DNA from: Hippasteria phrygiana
Lineage: Eukaryota > Echinodermata > Asteroidea > Valvatida > Goniasteridae
Reading direction: 5' to 3'
Length of the DNA: 64,000 nucleotides
Assembly: GCA_037893225.1 (NCBI GenBank)
Contig: JAZGUH010000714.1
Span: 62,001 to 126,000 of the forward strand
Position numbers and translations under genes: made by a program. Under the pieces are notes generated by a model. That model was not told the DNA's origin. It made no database searches and was given only the letters and a program-made list of their open reading frames with translations. Positions 60,376-64,000 of the stretch are shown piece after piece. Numbering within the stretch: position 1 is the stretch's first letter; every line of letters begins with the position of its first letter.

Positions 60376-63300
60376 ATGACGTTCGACACGCCAAACCTTA
60401 CGTACATGGCCCTGTACCTGGTGGGGGCTAGTATGGTGGCGTCCACGCCGCGCTCTGCCACACACTGGAAACTCCAGAAGGGAGACGACGGAGTGGTGCT
60501 TGTCCAGCCGAGTCTGGCCGAGGACGCGGCCAAGGTGGCCAGCGAAGACCCCGTACTGACTATCCTGACGCAGCAAAAGAATTACGGCACAGACGACGAG
60601 GGTGGAAACGAAGAGGAGGAGGCGGCTTTCAAGGAGGAAGTACACCATGAAGGAGAATGCATATCGTGTGAAAAAACGGCAGGCGCGGAACGACCAAAAT
60701 TTCAACAGTAAATAAAACCTTTAATTAAAAGTTCTAATCATCAGATTCAGATCATGACAACTTGACTTGGTTGACTTAAATCTTGTTTTCTTTCTTGTGT
60801 TTCATCCTTCTTTTATGTTTATTAATTTATGATGTATATTTTAGCAAGGAACAGTAGTTTCATGTTGTCCAGTTCCTGTGCTAAACCCTATCGTCAACAC
60901 ACAAAAAACTGTTTGTTTGTTTGTTTGTTTTAGTTATAAAGCCAATTCGATGTCTCGGGTGTGCAGGGAATTGTGGGATAGATATTGGATAAACAAACTC
61001 ATGTACTTGGGCGCGCCATTCGTGTTGTGCATAGCGTACTCAAAAGTAGTCAATTTCAAAGTGATAATGAGCGATAAAATGCTGATTCCAAAACCAAGTT
61101 ATAGTTTATTTAATGGGGTTTCCTATTGATAGCAAACATTTCGACAGGTTTGGAAAATTTAGACCTGTAATATGAAGAAATCCAAGCTGAAATGGAAAAA
61201 CGCGTGTCCAAGACGTGCGTTGCTATCAAGCGGAAAGGTTTGTTTATAAAAAAAAACTGGTCGTCTGGGAGTTGGCGCGTGCGTGAGCGAAACATCGAAC
61301 TGGCTTATTGAAATAACAAAATGGCAAGTTGCTTGTTTATGGATAGTTCAACTGGTGACTACCAATTTTGACCTGTGTGGATGTTGTTGAGGATGGCTGA
61401 TGAGATGATATTGGAAAAGATTGGAAGGATGATGTTAAAGATGTAGTGAAGATGTTGATGAGGAAGATAGGGAAGGTGATAGAGAAGATAGACGATGAAG
61501 ATGGAGAAGATGGTGGTGAACTGTGAAGATGATGGAGAAATGATAGTGAAAATGATAAAGATGAAAAAGAAGATAATGGAGATGATGGGGAAGATGTGTG
61601 AAAATGATGGTGAAGATGAGGAAGATTGCTTTGAAGATGAACCAGTAATTATATCGGAAAGATTTTACTTTAATACCCCCCACCGAAATTGGTAAGGAAC
61701 AGCAAATCTTGGAAAATAACCATCCATTTGTGTTCAGAATTGCATAAACACTTGGCACAACCTTTAACCCTAACCCTCCTCAATCCTCCAAAATCCTCAT
61801 GGTGGTTTTAGAGGATTGAGGAGGATTGAGGAGGAATGGTGATTGAAGCACCGGAGGATTTTGGAGGATTGAGGAGCAATGGTGATTGAAGCACGGAGGA
61901 TTTTGGAGGACTGAGGAGGAATGGTGATTGAAGCACAGGAGGATTTTGGAAGATTGAGGAGGAATGGTGATTGAATGGTGATTGAAGCAAAGGATTTTGG
62001 AGGATTGAGGATGAATCGTGATTGAAGCACAGGAGGATTTTGGAGGATTGAGGATGGTTCCTAGCAATAAGGGCCTAGGGGGTTAGGGTTAATTTTGAGA
62101 ATTTAGTTGGGAATTTTTAGTGTAATATACATGTAGGGGAAGAAAGTTTGTGTTTTCTGTGATAGATGTTCTTGGCACCATGTACATGTATAGTCACTGA
62201 AAGTGTTCACATACATGTTGATTTCTGCCTCATTTTTTCTAGATTTTGCTGCCATAAATCTTGAAATAACAGCTTGTGCCACATGTTTAGACAGTTGTAA
62301 TCAAGGAGGGTTGGTTATTTTCCCAATATTTTGCTGTTCTTGACCGATTTTGGTGGAGGGTATTAATGTAAAATCTTTCCGGATGTTTTCTCTTTATACA
62401 TTCACACATTCTTCTATTATGCAGGGTTAAAAACAAGAATTTAGATCCACTGGAGTGCACCAAACACGTGAACAAAACGGCATACGATTCTTTACCTGGT
62501 CTCATCGATCGACAAAAACACCCAAGCATACCGGAGCCGGAGGTAGCTCTCATTTTTAAAAGAAGCGACAGTGATCAAGTGGACATGTCCGATCTGGAGT
62601 TGTCGCTCAGGAAGGCGATCACAATGGTGAATATTCTCTGTGAGGAGGTGGATGTGGTTGTCGAACATATTAAAGATTTTCCGTACTGAATTTCTCAAGC
62701 TTTCACAGGACAAACCTTGTAGGGACAGTATCTCAAGGCCGAACACATTTGAGATAGGTTTCTAGTTTTGTGATGGTGCCACATAAGGGAACCCCCCCCC
62801 ACCCCCCCCCCCCCCCCCCCCCCAAAAAGCAGTACCACATCACAACTAGTTCCCCCCTAACCCCACAAACAAAGACTTTTCAAAATATTTATCAAATCAT
62901 GATTCACCTTTTCCAGAAATATTTGCAATTTTAACCTCCTTGGTGCAGTAGGGGGAGAGTGTGGTCTATTGTGACTCATGGTCAGGGGTTCGAATCCAGC
63001 TACTGACCATATGCTGTGTCCTTGGGCAAGCCACTTCATCCCCACTTGCCTCTCTCCACCCAGGAGTATAAATGGGTACCGGCATTAGCTGGGGAGTAAC
63101 CTGCGATGGACTAGCATCCCGTCCAGGGGGAATAGAAATATTCTCATTCGTTTCATGCTACTGAAACTGGAGATAAATGCCGGCCTGTTGGGCCACTTGG
63201 CTCGTGTCAGACTTTGGTGTTGTAAACAAGTGGAATTGTACATAGACAAGAATCTAAAAGGGCAGGGCACAGGCTGTGCCCTTTTCTCCAAGATCCATTT

Positions 63301-64000
63301 ATGGAATCTGTAAAATGGGCAGTTATATGGAGCATCAAAAGTGGACAACCGTATTTTCCCATTTTCTGCTCGTAGAATGTTAGGTTTTTAGAAATGGCAA
63401 CAACGGTTTTTAAAAAACTCAATTTTCTGTTAGCAGAAATTTTGATTTTACTTTGACGACTATCTCGGCGCCTCAAAAGTGGACAACTAAAAATCTTAAA
63501 TTCTTACTGACAAAAATCATGGGTTTTACTTTGCCACTTTTCTTGACGCCTCAAAAGTGGACAACTAAATATTCGTGTTGAACTTATTGTTAAAACCAAA
63601 ATCTGTTATTTTTGCTAGCAGAAATTTGGTGTTGCCATTTCTGAAAACCTAAAATTCTACTAGCAGAAAATGGGAAAATACAGTTCCCTCCTCTAAACCC
63701 TTCCTCTTGTCTCCAGTTATTGGCTTGTTCAGCTACCAATAATGCCTTCAAGTTGTTTTGTTACACTGAATTTATTTTTATCCGTATTTTAAATTTTTAT
63801 TCATCCAGACGCCAAATTCACTGGCTGTCCTGAACCAAGTTGGTAACTACTGGCGAATCAAGGGCAACACGTTACTGGCCATCGAGTGCTTCCGTAAAGC
63901 CCTGTCCATCGCCCCGACAAACCCGGATATCCTCTTGAATCTTGCCCGGGTCCTCTTCAACATGCAGCGGCTCCACGACGCCCTCTTCCTGACGGAGAAG
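60376..64000 (+). CDS. Secretory TPR-repeat protein, TTC17-like, 5' part
   Basis: Three exons can be joined: 60376-60707 (ending ttcaaca|gtaaat, phase 2), 62425 to about 62645 (acceptor ctattatgcag, matching phase; the donor gag|gtggat is my best guess), and 63809 to the window edge. Exon 1 encodes a hydrophobic leader (MALYLVGASMVAS), then THWKLQKGDDGVVLVQPS and an acidic, Glu-rich stretch with CISCEKT. Exon 2 gives LDPLECTKHVNKTAYDSLPG and a helical end, LELSLRKAITMVNILCEE. Exon 3 has a clear TPR: NQVGNYWRIKGNTLLAIECF followed by RKALSIAPTNPDILLNLARV, with the spacing of W/G/Y/A/F/A/P positions. The leader, a THW motif soon after it and YWRIK-type TPRs recall TTC17, but the resemblance is limited and another TPR family is possible. 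Start at 60376 or 60406. Confidence 0.6.
61386..61640. repeat. Imperfect GATGAA/GAAGAT-rich purine repeat
   Basis: About 250 bp of degenerate gatgaagatg words in intron 1 of the TPR gene. Apparent Lys/Met/Glu ORFs here are low-complexity artefacts. Confidence 0.8.
61656..61760. repeat. Interspersed repeat, unfilled copy of the host sequence at 56818-57450
   Basis: The reverse complement of this stretch runs gtgccaagtgttta...atggatggttattttccaag...gtaaaatctt without interruption. It matches the sequence on both sides of the 56849-57381 insertion. A third, partial copy lies at about 62316-62385. Confidence 0.82.
61768..62088. mobile_element. TTAA element with telomere-like ends and inner minisatellite, second copy
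   Basis: It is bounded by TTAA (61764-61767, 62089-62092) with ends CCCTAACCC and GGGTTAGGG, like 56104-56381. The inner units read aggattttggaggattgagg joined to aatggtgattgaagca. Confidence 0.75.
62940..63215 (+). mobile_element. tRNA-derived SINE
   Basis: A tRNA-like head with B box GGTTCGAATCC (62989-62999) is followed by the body words ccttgggcaagccacttc, ggagtaacctgcgatggact and agcatcccgtccaggggga. This layout is typical of deuterostome tRNA SINEs. A C-run of over 20 lies just upstream at about 62803-62823. Confidence 0.75.
63351..63681. repeat. Foldback element with inner cctcaaaagtggacaac repeats
   Basis: Arms gtattttcccattttctgct... and its reverse complement pair over about 55 bp, with gttgccatttct at their inner ends. 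Inside, gcctcaaaagtggacaacta occurs twice about 80 bp apart, with a similar word just left of the element. Confidence 0.75.

Noticed and set aside
60313..60705. Minus-strand ORF of 130 residues
   Set aside because: It is the antisense shadow of exon 1 of the TPR gene.
60937..61129. Possible extra TPR-gene exon after tttgttttag (MSRVCRELWDRYW...)
   Set aside because: The acceptor and phase would fit, but no donor follows before the stop. Exon 1 also joins the exon at 62425 in phase.

Overview
This is a window of animal nuclear DNA. Its genes have many small exons with GT-AG introns, it is dense in miniature inverted-repeat transposons (MITEs) and SINE-like repeats, and it shows no operon-style gene packing. 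The gene content and the repeat families (terminal repeats built on CAATTTCATAGAGCTGCTTAAGCA, TTAA-flanked AGGTACACA elements, and hAT and pogo-like MITEs) suggest a marine invertebrate deuterostome, most likely an echinoderm. That assignment is an inference.

Left part (1-35494): one segment occurs three times in direct tandem. Copy A covers 1-11140 and is cut by the window edge. Copy B is 11141-26048. Copy C is 26049-35494 and is truncated. Each carries a minus-strand gene for a four-pass membrane protein of MS4A/CD20 type. I could assemble six exons for genes B (9695-19556) and C (24626-33573). Both give 247 residues and the two proteins differ at only two positions I found. Gene A (exons 1-4 visible, 126-4878) looks dead: exon 4 has a 1-bp deletion and a lost splice donor. 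Presence or absence of mobile elements orders the events: A split off first, B and C later shared several insertions, and B then gained one more alone.

Middle (35495-41461): single-copy sequence without a confident gene. It holds a 1.1-kb TTAA-flanked element with a small basic ORF, degraded MITEs and a long hairpin.

Right part (41462-64000): a complete DDOST (OST48) gene on the minus strand, ten exons and 435 residues, whose introns are packed with MITEs of at least eight families, several with clean target-site duplications. About 1 kb from its start, head to head, begins a plus-strand gene for a secretory-pathway TPR protein that runs off the right edge (TTC17 family is the first candidate). 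The two may share a bidirectional promoter and both appear to be ER/secretory proteins.

No CRISPR array, rRNA or convincing functional tRNA was seen. Two tRNA-like sequences form the ends of a large palindrome. The most unusual structures are the triplicated gene array with its dated insertions, the 3.7-kb composite transposon in copies B and C, the palindromic mariner remnant and the tRNA-ended palindrome.
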